A stretch of 64,000 nt of DNA from Laedolimicola sp934402125 (GTDB lineage: Bacteria > Bacillota > Clostridia > Lachnospirales > Lachnospiraceae), in contig NZ_JBQHTG010000002.1 of assembly GCF_052065835.1 (NCBI RefSeq), positions 186,001 through 250,000 of the forward strand, read 5' to 3'. The notes beneath the pieces are model-generated. The model worked only from the letters and a program-made list of their open reading frames with translations, was not told the origin of the DNA and did no database searches. Shown here in pieces: positions 9,108 through 16,574 of this stretch. The translations under genes were made by a program, and so were the position numbers. Within the stretch, counting starts at the first letter, position 1; every line of letters starts with the position of its first letter.

Positions 9108-9139
9108 TTGACACTCACCCCACCCCATGCTACTATAAT
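9108..9139 (+). promoter_or_regulatory. Sucrose operon promoter
   Basis: A perfect TTGACA at 9108-9113 is followed after 17 bases by TACTAT (9131-9136), with an overlapping consensus TATAAT at 9134-9139 at 20-base spacing. The transcription start is expected at about 9143-9146, directly at the edge of the palindromic operator. This promoter should drive the regulator, hydrolase and PTS genes together. Confidence 0.8.
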
Positions 9140-9144
9140 GTTGC

Positions 9145-9166
9145 CTTGTGAATACGTATTCACAAG
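9145..9166 (+). promoter_or_regulatory. 22-bp perfect palindrome, probable LacI-family operator
   Basis: The 22 bases read the same on both strands, with the central ACGT at 9154-9157 and half-site CTTGTGAATAC. LacI-family operators typically have a central CG and this symmetry. It covers about +1 to +24, so binding would block transcription start or clearance. The LacI-type gene begins 64 bases downstream, which implies autoregulation of the whole operon. Confidence 0.8.
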
Positions 9167-9229
9167 CGAAAATACTGAATTTTTATGACATGGAAGCAGA
9201 AGAGAAACCAGAAACAGGAGACGACAAAT

Positions 9230-10210
9230 ATGATTACAATGACCGAAATCGCCCGTCTTACAGGAGTGTCCCAGCCGACGGTATCCCGGGTCCTGAACGG
9301 AAATACTTCCGTGAATCCGGAGGTGCGGGAAAAGGTGCTGGCCTGTGCCAGGGAACATCATTTTCAGCCCAATGCCATGGCCCGCAGTCTGGTGGGCAGC
9401 GGCACCAAGCTGATCGGCGTGGTACTGACGGATATCTCCAACTCTTTTTTCGCGGATTTGGAGAAATATATGGAACAGGCGGCCAGGGAAAAGGGCTACA
9501 GCCTGATATTGTTTAATTCGGATTACAATCGGGAAAAGGAAAAGCATTGTCTGGAAGTCATGCGGCGTTACCGGGTAGATGGTTTGATTATCGTTCCGGT
9601 TCTGGAGCAGGATCCGAAATTCCGGGCGGAGATCAAAGAGCTGGATATTCCGGCTGTGTCCATCACCCGACAGACGGAGCACATGGACTGCGTCTATATT
9701 GACCATGCGGCTGCAGGAGCCCGGGTGGCAGAACATCTGCGGCATATCGGCTGTGAGAATTATCTGTTTGTGGGAACTACCGGGGACAGGAAGTATCAGG
9801 GCTTTGCGGAAAAGATGAAAGAGAGCGATCCGGACTTTGAGCAGAAGCTGACTGTGATTGAGACAAAGGATTCCGGGAAGATCCGGAGCATTTTGCAGGC
9901 ACATTTCCGGGAGCATCCGGGAAAATGCGGTATCTTTGCTTACAACGACCGCAGGGCAGTACAGCTTCATGGTATTCTGCAGAGACTGGGGATCTCCATG
10001 CCGGATCAGGCGGCCCTGGTAGGCTTCGACAATACATACACCTGCGAATATCTGTATCCGGGACTTTCCAGCGTATCCCAGCCAAACCGGAAGATGGCAA
10101 CCCGGGCTGTGGATATTTTGATTCAGAAAATCGAACAGCCTGAGAATCAGGAATGCTTTGACGACCCTATGCAGGCAGAGCTTGTTATCCGTGAAAGCTC
10201 AGAAAGGTAA
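9230..10210 (+). CDS. LacI-family transcriptional repressor of the sucrose operon
   Basis: A 326-residue LacI/GalR regulator. The helix-turn-helix is at residues 4-25 (TEIARLTGVSQPTVSRVLNG), followed by the hinge helix NAMARSLVG and a periplasmic-binding-protein-like effector domain (LIGVVLTDISNSFFADL; DGLIIVP; ALVGFDNT). It is the first gene of an operon with a GH32 hydrolase and a sucrose-type PTS transporter, so the inducer is probably sucrose, sucrose-6-phosphate or a fructose phosphate. The ATG at 9230 is chosen because AGGAG lies just upstream and the HTH then sits at the family's usual distance from the N-terminus; an earlier ATG at 9185 adds 15 unusual residues. The palindrome at 9145-9166 is its likely site. 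Confidence 0.9.
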   Translation: MITMTEIARLTGVSQPTVSRVLNGNTSVNPEVREKVLACAREHHFQPNAMARSLVGSGTKLIGVVLTDISNSFFADLEKYMEQAAREKGYSLILFNSDYNREKEKHCLEVMRRYRVDGLIIVPVLEQDPKFRAEIKELDIPAVSITRQTEHMDCVYIDHAAAGARVAEHLRHIGCENYLFVGTTGDRKYQGFAEKMKESDPDFEQKLTVIETKDSGKIRSILQAHFREHPGKCGIFAYNDRRAVQLHGILQRLGISMPDQAALVGFDNTYTCEYLYPGLSSVSQPNRKMATRAVDILIQKIEQPENQECFDDPMQAELVIRESSER

Positions 10211-10214
10211 GAAG

Positions 10215-11630
10215 ATGAACGCATTAAACAGAACCTGGGACAAGCTGATTGCCCAGAAGATAAAGGAAACAAAAGACTCTGGCAGCCGTTGGCGGCCTGC
10301 CTTTCATATCGCACCGCCGGTAGGGTGGCTGAATGATCCCAACGGCCTGTGCCAGTACAAGGGAACATATCATGCCTTTTATCAGTATTCCCCCTTCGAT
10401 GAGAAGGGCGGCTTGAAATTCTGGGCCCACTGTACCAGCAGGGATATGCTTCACTGGAAGCTGGAGGGCGTTCCGCTGGTGCCGGATCAGCCCTATGACT
10501 GCCACGGGGTCTACTCTGGTTCCGCGGTCATAGAGGACGATCGTATGTATCTCTACTACACAGGAAATGTGAAGGAAGCGGGAGCTTATGATTATATCAA
10601 CCAGGGCCGTCAGGCCAACACAGTCCGGGCAGTGAGCTACGACGGGATTCATTTTGAGCGGAAGGAGCTCCTTCTGACCAACGGGGATTATCCCATGGAT
10701 CTGACCTGCCATGTGCGGGATCCGAAGGTATGGAAGAAAAATGGCCGCTGGTATATGGTACAGGGCGCCCGGACAAAAGAGGATCAGGGCGTGGTGCTGC
10801 TCTTTACCTCCGGCGATGGCGTCAAATGGTTCTGTACTCACCGGCTGAAATCGCCGAAGGCCTTCGGTTATATGTGGGAATGCCCGGATCTGTATGAGGT
10901 GGACGGATATACGGTTTTAAGCATCTCCCCCCAGGGCGTGGAGGCTGACGGACTTCGCTATAACAATGTGTACCAGAGTGTCACGACCTTTCTGGACAGT
11001 GATTTCCGGACCACCTCTGTCAACGGCAGCTTTCGGGAACTGGACGGCGGCTTTGATTTCTACGCGCCCCAGACCTTTGAAAGCGAGGACGGCCGCCGGA
11101 TCGAGATTGGCTGGATGGGTATGGCGGACGTGGACGCGTATTACACGAATCGCACCACCGAGGACGGCTGGCAGCATGTGCTGACCCTGCCCCGGGAGCT
11201 TTCGGTAAAAGACGGCGTGCTCTGCCAGAATCCCATACGGGAACTGGACGCATACTGGACGAAGGAGCAGTCTATCGAAAATGAGTTTGCGGGCCTGGCA
11301 GGAAGTGCCTTTGAAATTGAGCTTCCGGACTTGAATAAAATGGAAGAAAATGTAAAAATAACACTGGCGGAGCAGCTGTGGCTGACCTATGACAGGGAAA
11401 GCCGGATTTTCCGTATGGAATTCCGGGATCAGCAGCTGGGCGCAGGACGTACCATGCGGGGACGAAAGATAGAGAAGCTGACAGATATGAGAGTCATTGT
11501 GGACGCTTCCTGCGTGGAAGTGTTTTTAAACGGCGGAAAAGATGTATTTTCTACCCGGTTTTATCCGGAAGGGGAAGAGATCGGAGTAACAGTTAACGCG
11601 CCGGGCGCAGCGGGACGGCTGCGGACGTAA
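10215..11630 (+). CDS. scrB: Sucrose-6-phosphate hydrolase / beta-fructofuranosidase (GH32)
   Basis: A 471-residue intracellular GH32 enzyme without signal peptide. The nucleophile Asp is D41 in GWLNDPNG, the transition-state stabiliser is D169 in HVRDPKVW, and the acid/base Glu is E222 in MWECPDLY. The C-terminal beta-sandwich ends with VDASCVEVFLNGG, typical of the family. It starts four bases after the repressor stop and is followed by the PTS gene after 19 bases. A PTS partner that delivers sucrose-6-phosphate makes phosphosucrose the likely substrate, releasing glucose-6-phosphate and fructose. Specificity for short fructans cannot be excluded from sequence alone. Confidence 0.9.
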   Translation: MNALNRTWDKLIAQKIKETKDSGSRWRPAFHIAPPVGWLNDPNGLCQYKGTYHAFYQYSPFDEKGGLKFWAHCTSRDMLHWKLEGVPLVPDQPYDCHGVYSGSAVIEDDRMYLYYTGNVKEAGAYDYINQGRQANTVRAVSYDGIHFERKELLLTNGDYPMDLTCHVRDPKVWKKNGRWYMVQGARTKEDQGVVLLFTSGDGVKWFCTHRLKSPKAFGYMWECPDLYEVDGYTVLSISPQGVEADGLRYNNVYQSVTTFLDSDFRTTSVNGSFRELDGGFDFYAPQTFESEDGRRIEIGWMGMADVDAYYTNRTTEDGWQHVLTLPRELSVKDGVLCQNPIRELDAYWTKEQSIENEFAGLAGSAFEIELPDLNKMEENVKITLAEQLWLTYDRESRIFRMEFRDQQLGAGRTMRGRKIEKLTDMRVIVDASCVEVFLNGGKDVFSTRFYPEGEEIGVTVNAPGAAGRLRT

Positions 11631-11649
11631 CGGGAAAGAGGAGGTAAGC

Positions 11650-13554
11650 ATGGATTACAGAAAGACAGCAGAAGCGATTTATGAGAAAGCAGGAAAAAGA
11701 GAGAACCTGGTATCGGTGGCGCATTGCTCCACAAGACTTCGCTTGGTACTGGCCGATGACGGAAAATGTGATGCTAAGGCGGTAGAGGACATCGACGGCG
11801 TCAAGGGTGTGTTCAGCGCAGCCGGACAGCTTCAGATTATTTTGGGAACGGGCGTAGTCAATAAGGTTTACGATGAGTTCCTGTCCATTTCCGGCATGAG
11901 CGGTGTCAGCAAGGACGAGGCGAAGGAGGCTGCGGCCCAGAAGCAGCCCTTTTACAAAAGAGCCATTAAAACCCTGGGCGATATTTTTGTGCCGATTATT
12001 CCTGCCATTGTAGCCAGCGGTTTCCTGATGGGAATCATGGAAGCGTTGAATTTTATGGTAAATAACGGCTTCCTGAATCTGGACACCTCAGGCTCCCTGT
12101 TTGTGCTGGCGAATTTATTTGCCAACACGGCGTATACCTTCCTGCCCATTCTGATTGCGTACAGCGCGGCTAAGGTATTCGGCGGCAATCCCTATCTGGG
12201 AGCGGTTATCGGTATGATGATGATTCATCCGAATCTGCAGAACGCCTGGACGGTGGCGACCGAGGGCGTGAAACAGACCCTTCCGGTCTGGTTTGGCCTT
12301 TACAGAGTAGACCTGGTAGGCTATCAGGGACATGTCATTCCGGTTATCATCGCGGTATTTGTCATGTGCCAGATTGAAAAGCGTCTGCACAAGGTTGTTC
12401 CGGCCATGTTTGACCTGTTTGTGACGCCGCTGGTCAGCGTCTTTGTCACAGGTTACCTGACCTTTTCCATCATCGGACCTATCTTTGTAACTGTGGAAAA
12501 CGGGATCTTGAATGGGGTACAGCAGCTTCTGACCCTGCCCTTCGGTATCGGCAGCTTTATCATGGGCGGCCTTTATTCCACTACGGTAGTGGCGGGCGTC
12601 CATCATATGTATACGCTGATTGATGTGGGTCAGCTTGGCCTTTATGGAAAAACCTACTGGCTTCCGCTGGCGTCCGCAGCGAATATCGCCCAGGGCGCAG
12701 CAGCCCTGGCGGTAGCGCTGAAAACCAGAAATCAGAAAACGAAATCCATGGCAGTCCCCTCCGCCATGTCCTGCTTCATGGGAATCACTGAGCCGGCTAT
12801 CTTTGGCGTAAACCTGCGGTTCTTCAAACCCTTTATCTGCGGAGCGGCAGGCGGCGCCTGCGGAGCCCTCTATGCTTCCGTCGTGGGTCTGGGCGCAACC
12901 GGAACCGGCGTCACCGGTATCTTCGGCCTGCTGCTCTGCCTGAATGATCCGCTGAATTATATTATAATGTTCCTTATTTCCGCAGGCTCAGCCTTTGCGC
13001 TGACCTGGGTGTTCGGGTACAAGGATCCGGTGGAGACCAAGGCTACTCCGGCAGAGAAGGTCCCTGTGGTAAGTGAGTCTCCGGCAGCGGAAAAAGAAAG
13101 CTCCAGGGGCGGCAGTGTATACGCTCCGGTCACCGGCGAGGCTATTTCCTATACGGAGATCGCAGATCCGACCTTTGCCTCTGGCGTTCTGGGTAAGGGC
13201 GCAGGTATCCGTCCGGAGAAGGGCGAGATCCTGGCTCCCTTTGACGGAACTGTCACCATGGTTTTCGATACGAAGCATGCCATCGGATTGGAAAGCGCGG
13301 AGGGCACGGAGATTTTGATTCATGTGGGGATCAATACGGTAGAATTAAAGGGAAGATATTTTACTTCCTTATGCGAAGCCGGCGCAAAGGTGAAGCAGGG
13401 CGAGAAGCTTCTGGAATTCGATATAGAGGCCATCAGGACAGCCGGCTATGACGCCACCGTGGCGGTTCTGGCGTCTGCCCCGGAAAATGTGAAGGACATA
13501 AAGACCGGGCACGTGGAAGCCGGAGAGAAGCTGTTTGAGACCTGTGGGAAGTAA
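11650..13554 (+). CDS. scrA: PTS sucrose-type transporter subunit IIBCA
   Basis: A 634-residue fused permease. The EIIB domain is N-terminal with phospho-Cys C26 (VAHCSTRLRL). The EIIC domain (about 105-455) has roughly ten membrane segments and the motif MGITEPAIFGVNLR. The EIIA domain of the glucose/Crr type is C-terminal, with the phosphoryl-accepting His H558 in LIHVGINTVEL. Many sucrose permeases lack EIIA and borrow it from the glucose system; this one carries its own. The gene follows the GH32 hydrolase by 19 bases, so uptake and cleavage are co-expressed. A related substrate of the beta-glucoside/sucrose/trehalose group is possible, but the GH32 neighbour argues for sucrose. Confidence 0.9.
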   Translation: MDYRKTAEAIYEKAGKRENLVSVAHCSTRLRLVLADDGKCDAKAVEDIDGVKGVFSAAGQLQIILGTGVVNKVYDEFLSISGMSGVSKDEAKEAAAQKQPFYKRAIKTLGDIFVPIIPAIVASGFLMGIMEALNFMVNNGFLNLDTSGSLFVLANLFANTAYTFLPILIAYSAAKVFGGNPYLGAVIGMMMIHPNLQNAWTVATEGVKQTLPVWFGLYRVDLVGYQGHVIPVIIAVFVMCQIEKRLHKVVPAMFDLFVTPLVSVFVTGYLTFSIIGPIFVTVENGILNGVQQLLTLPFGIGSFIMGGLYSTTVVAGVHHMYTLIDVGQLGLYGKTYWLPLASAANIAQGAAALAVALKTRNQKTKSMAVPSAMSCFMGITEPAIFGVNLRFFKPFICGAAGGACGALYASVVGLGATGTGVTGIFGLLLCLNDPLNYIIMFLISAGSAFALTWVFGYKDPVETKATPAEKVPVVSESPAAEKESSRGGSVYAPVTGEAISYTEIADPTFASGVLGKGAGIRPEKGEILAPFDGTVTMVFDTKHAIGLESAEGTEILIHVGINTVELKGRYFTSLCEAGAKVKQGEKLLEFDIEAIRTAGYDATVAVLASAPENVKDIKTGHVEAGEKLFETCGK

Positions 13555-13575
13555 ATAGATTTATTTGGAAATTCC

Positions 13576-13604
13576 TTGTCAAATCTGTCGCATTATAGTA
13601 TTAT
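13576..13604 (+). promoter_or_regulatory. Promoter of the coiled-coil gene
   Basis: TTGTCA (13576-13581), 17-base spacer, TATTAT (13599-13604). It lies just after the PTS stop, giving the coiled-coil gene its own transcript. No terminator is evident between the two genes. Confidence 0.55.
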
Positions 13605-13659
13605 GACTTTATGACATTGCATATTCTGGAAATGGCGCTGTCTCGGAAAAGGAGAATTT

Positions 13660-14253
13660 ATGGCGTTGACAAAAGAAGATGCAGTTATGATATCCCAACT
13701 GTTTAGCGAGCAATTGGAAAAGCAGTTGGAGAAGCAATTGGAAAAGCATTTGGCCCCTATCCGTGAGCAGCTACAGGGTGTCCATATGCGCTTGGACAGA
13801 CTGGAAGAGCGTGTAACAAGGCTGGAAGAACGTATGACAGCCCTGGAAGAGCGCGTAGCGAAGCTGGAAGAACGCATGACAGCTCTGGAGAAGCGCGTAA
13901 CGAAGCTGGAAGAGCGCATGACAGCCCTGGAGGAACGCGTAATGAAGCTGGAAGAACGCATGACAGCAATGGAAGAGCGCATGACAGCAATGGAAGGCCG
14001 TATGACAGTAATGGAAGGTCGCATGACGGCTATAGAAGACCGCATGACTATCAACGAGGGACATATGCTGAAAGTAGAACTCCTGCTGGAGAACGATATG
14101 CTGCCGAGACTTCAGAATATCGAAGCCTGTTATACCTCTACATATCGGAGGTATCAGTTTCGGACCGAACAGATCGACACCATGCAGGAAGATGTAGATG
14201 TTTTAAAAAAAGTAGTTCAGGAGCACAGCGAGATGTTATTGAGACTGGCCTGA
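13660..14253 (+). CDS. Heptad-repeat coiled-coil protein of unknown function
   Basis: A 197-residue protein dominated by repeats. Residues 18-29 hold three copies of a four-residue QLEK-type unit. Residues 48-131 hold twelve uninterrupted heptads of the form L/M-E-x-R-hydrophobic-T/A-x (LEERMTA, LEERVTK, MEGRMTV). The first eight alternate as a 14-residue pair and the last four are single MEGRMTA-like units. The result is a long continuous alpha-helical coiled coil. The ends (1-17 and about 140-197) are non-repetitive, with a Tyr/Arg-rich patch. There is no signal peptide or membrane segment. AAGGAG precedes the ATG. I do not recognise a function; similar proteins occur in Lachnospiraceae in my memory. 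It is a real gene because the DNA repeats keep the frame. Confidence 0.75.
   Translation: MALTKEDAVMISQLFSEQLEKQLEKQLEKHLAPIREQLQGVHMRLDRLEERVTRLEERMTALEERVAKLEERMTALEKRVTKLEERMTALEERVMKLEERMTAMEERMTAMEGRMTVMEGRMTAIEDRMTINEGHMLKVELLLENDMLPRLQNIEACYTSTYRRYQFRTEQIDTMQEDVDVLKKVVQEHSEMLLRLA
13801..14052 (+). repeat. Tandem 21-bp (partly 42-bp) coding repeats
   Basis: Twelve 21-base units encode the heptads of the coiled-coil protein. The core resembles CTGGAAGAACGCATGACAGC with many synonymous or conservative changes. Units 1-8 pair into 42-base super-repeats and units 9-12 are single. A separate run of three 12-base units (13711-13746, CAATTGGAAAAG-like) lies upstream. Such arrays can change copy number by slippage without breaking the frame. 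Confidence 0.85.
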
Positions 14254-14292
14254 ATGCAGAATCGTGCAATGTCTGATTGCACAAAAGAGAAA

Positions 14293-14319
14293 AACGCCGC
14301 AGGCTTTGCCTGCGGCGTT
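14293..14319 (-). terminator. Terminator of the small minus-strand gene
   Basis: A 12-bp perfect stem (AACGCCGCAGGC at 14293-14304 with its complement at 14308-14319) has a three-base loop. Read on the minus strand the stem is followed by TTTTCTCTTTTG, a good T tract. Read on the plus strand the tail is poor, so it mainly serves the minus-strand gene, although it may also slow transcription from the coiled-coil gene. Confidence 0.85.
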
Positions 14320-14325
14320 CATACG

Positions 14326-14562
14326 TTACCGGTTTTGCTGGGCCAGCTCCTTCAGCTCCTGGAAGAGCTCCAGATCCTCTCTGCTGATTTTCAAATTGGA
14401 ACAGAAGGTCCTGCCGTCCGGCTCCGTGACCTTGAATTCCAGAATCGTCCCTTCGTGAATCCCATTTTGCATGACAGAATTCAGAAAAAGCGGAAACTTA
14501 GGGTGCGCGGCCTGGAAACGGTCCCAGGCGGATTTCATTTTCAAAAGCTGCATTGGATTCAT
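14326..14562 (-). CDS. Small conserved hypothetical protein (78 residues)
   Basis: A short soluble protein beginning MNPMQLLKMKSAWDRF and containing HPKFPLFLN, an EGTILEFKVTEPDG strand and a C-terminal helix ending in EELKELAQQNR-like residues. I do not know its function. It is accepted as real because it has a GGGAGAA ribosome site before the ATG, a promoter upstream on the same strand (TTGTTT-17-TACAAT) and a strong terminator right after the stop. The composition (mixed alpha/beta, many charged residues) suggests a small globular protein. It stands alone, convergent with the coiled-coil gene and divergent from the NifU-like gene. Confidence 0.7.
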   Translation of the reverse strand: MNPMQLLKMKSAWDRFQAAHPKFPLFLNSVMQNGIHEGTILEFKVTEPDGRTFCSNLKISREDLELFQELKELAQQNR

Positions 14563-14594
14563 AGATAATTCTCCCTGTAAAAGTATGATATCTC

Positions 14595-14623
14595 ATTGTA
14601 GTATAAAAAAGAAAAAGAAACAA
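14595..14623 (-). promoter_or_regulatory. Promoter of the 78-residue gene
   Basis: On the minus strand TTGTTT (14623-14618) is followed after 17 bases by TACAAT (14600-14595), 33 bases before the start codon. Confidence 0.5.
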
Positions 14624-14780
14624 GTCTTGAACAGCGCTCGTTATTTTTTTCACGGATCACAGACTTTTTACAAAAAAAGACTGGACGAATTCACCATTAT
14701 GTGCGAAAATATAACCAAATGCGACAAGTCAGGACATGAGTCCCGCGTCGCTATTAATCCATTCTGAAAGGAGTTTTAAA

Positions 14781-15473
14781 ATGATTTATTCACATGAAGT
14801 CGAGATGATGTGTCCGGTAGCACAGGGCGTACACCATGGCGCCGCTCCGATCCCGGAAGAAGCAAAATGGGTACAGGCTAAGGAAGTTAAAGATATTTCC
14901 GGCTTTACACACGGCATTGGCTGGTGTGCACCGCAGCAGGGAGCTTGTAAGCTGACCCTGAATGTTAAGGAAGGCGTGATCCAGGAGGCTCTGGTTGAGA
15001 CTATCGGATGTTCCGGTATGACTCATTCCGCAGCGATGGCGTCTGAGATCCTGCCGGGTCTGACCGTACTGGAGGCTTTGAACACAGACCTTGTATGTGA
15101 TGCTATCAATACCGCTATGCGTGAGCTGTTCCTGCAGATTGCATACGGACGTTCCCAGTCCGCATTCTCCGAGGACGGACTTGCAGTAGGAGCAGGCCTT
15201 GAGGACCTTGGAAAGGGACTTCGTTCTCAGGTAGGTACCATGTACGGTACTCTGAAGAAGGGACCCCGTTACCTGGAGATGGCAGAGGGCTATGTAACAG
15301 GTATCGCTCTGGATGCAGAGGATCAGATCATCGGCTACCAGTTCGTTTCTCTTGGAAAGATGACAGACTTTATCAAGAAGGGTGATGACCCGAACACTGC
15401 ATGGGAAAAGGCAAAAGGTCAGTATGGCCGTGTAGCAGATGCGGTTAAGATCATTGACCCGCGTAAAGAGTAA
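14781..15473 (+). CDS. NifU-like iron-sulfur cluster assembly scaffold-type protein
   Basis: A 230-residue protein resembling the NifU/IscU scaffold fold. Cysteines that could hold a cluster are C49 (HGIGWCAPQQ), C56 (GACKLTL), C77 (TIGCSGMTHS) and C106 (DLVCDAIN), with a further C11. The order strand-Cys, GCSGMTHSA, then the LTVLEAL helix copies the scaffold's core, but the protein is longer than IscU (about 130) and lacks a NifU-type C-terminal Nfu domain. No IscS/SufS gene lies beside it. GAAAGGAG precedes the ATG at 14781. Codon choice is strongly biased, like the ribosomal genes at 33.7-35.5 kb, which implies high expression. It is followed by the GGGtGRT gene after 19 bases. Confidence 0.68.
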   Translation: MIYSHEVEMMCPVAQGVHHGAAPIPEEAKWVQAKEVKDISGFTHGIGWCAPQQGACKLTLNVKEGVIQEALVETIGCSGMTHSAAMASEILPGLTVLEALNTDLVCDAINTAMRELFLQIAYGRSQSAFSEDGLAVGAGLEDLGKGLRSQVGTMYGTLKKGPRYLEMAEGYVTGIALDAEDQIIGYQFVSLGKMTDFIKKGDDPNTAWEKAKGQYGRVADAVKIIDPRKE

Positions 15474-15492
15474 TCGAGGAGGTAGATGAAAA

Positions 15493-16503
15493 ATGGCATT
15501 ATTTGAATCATATGAAAGACGTATTGATAAGATTAACGCTGTTCTGAACAGCTATGGCATCGCTTCCATCGAGGAAGCAGAGAAGATCACAAAGGATGCT
15601 GGTCTGGATGTATACAATCAGATCAAGGGTATTCAGCCGATCTGTTTCGAGAACGCTTGCTGGGCATACATCGTAGGCGCAGCTATCGCAATCAAGAAGG
15701 ACTGCCGCAAGGCATCAGACGCTGCAGCAGCTATCGGAGAGGGCCTTCAGGCTTTCTGTATTCCGGGTTCTGTAGCAGATACACGTAAGGTAGGTCTGGG
15801 ACATGGTAACCTGGGCAAGATGCTTCTGGAAGAGGAGACCGAGTGCTTCGCATTCCTGGCAGGCCATGAGTCCTTCGCAGCAGCAGAGGGCGCTATCGGT
15901 ATCGCAGAGAAGGCAAACAAGGTTCGGCAGAAGCCGCTGCGTGTTATCCTGAACGGTCTTGGAAAGGACGCTGCTCAGATCATCGCAAGAATCAACGGAT
16001 TTACATACGTTGAGACTGAGTACGATCCGTACACCAACGAGGTTAAGGAAGTATTCCGCAAGGCTTACTCCGAGGGACTTCGCGCAAAGGTTAACTGCTA
16101 CGGTGCAAACAGCGTTCCGGAAGGCGTAGCTATCATGTGGAAGGAGAACGTAGACGTATCCATCACAGGTAACTCTACCAACCCGACCCGTTTCCAGCAT
16201 CCGGTAGCAGGTACCTACAAGAAAGAGCGTCTTGAGGCTGGTAAGAAGTACTTCTCCGTAGCATCCGGCGGTGGTACAGGACGTACTCTGCATCCGGACA
16301 ACATGGCAGCAGGACCGGCTTCCTACGGAATGACCGATACTCTGGGCCGTATGCACTCCGACGCACAGTTTGCAGGATCTTCTTCCGTTCCGGCTCACGT
16401 AGAGATGATGGGTCTGATCGGTGCAGGAAACAACCCGATGGTTGGTATGACTGTAGCAGTAGCAGTAGCTGTTCAGGAAGCAGCAGACGCTGGCAAGTTC
16501 TAA
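15493..16503 (+). CDS. GGGtGRT family protein
   Basis: A 336-residue soluble protein carrying the motif GGGTGRT at residues 259-265, after which a Pfam family of unknown function is named. Other conserved-looking stretches are IKGIQPICFENACWAY, IPGSVADTRKVGLGHGNLG, FLAGHESFAAAEGAIG, and the C-terminal GLIGAGNNPMVGMT. The Gly-rich loops suggest a nucleotide- or cofactor-binding protein. Cysteines at 51, 56, 71, 89, 118 and 202 could bind metal. It directly follows the NifU-like gene with a GGAGGT site, and shares its codon bias, so both are probably abundant and act together. No function has been established to my knowledge. Confidence 0.8.
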   Translation: MALFESYERRIDKINAVLNSYGIASIEEAEKITKDAGLDVYNQIKGIQPICFENACWAYIVGAAIAIKKDCRKASDAAAAIGEGLQAFCIPGSVADTRKVGLGHGNLGKMLLEEETECFAFLAGHESFAAAEGAIGIAEKANKVRQKPLRVILNGLGKDAAQIIARINGFTYVETEYDPYTNEVKEVFRKAYSEGLRAKVNCYGANSVPEGVAIMWKENVDVSITGNSTNPTRFQHPVAGTYKKERLEAGKKYFSVASGGGTGRTLHPDNMAAGPASYGMTDTLGRMHSDAQFAGSSSVPAHVEMMGLIGAGNNPMVGMTVAVAVAVQEAADAGKF

Positions 16504-16530
16504 GCAGACAGACGATATAATGCAGAAAAA

Positions 16531-16564
16531 GGCACCTGACGGGAAGCTCCGTCAGGTGCCTTTT
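16531..16564. terminator. Bidirectional terminator between GGGtGRT and the NSS transporter
   Basis: GGCACCTGACGG (16531-16542) pairs perfectly with 16549-16560 around a six-base loop. It is followed by TTTT on the plus strand and, on the minus strand, by TTTTT. It ends both convergent transcripts. Confidence 0.92.
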
Positions 16565-16574
16565 GCGATCGGTT

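Noticed and set aside
13801..14052. CRISPR-like regular repeats
   Set aside because: The units are contiguous, have no spacers, vary synonymously and encode heptads in one frame.
14254..14568. 104-residue plus-strand frame after the coiled-coil gene
   Set aside because: It is the complement of the 78-residue minus-strand gene, which has its own promoter, ribosome site and terminator; the frame also reads through that terminator.
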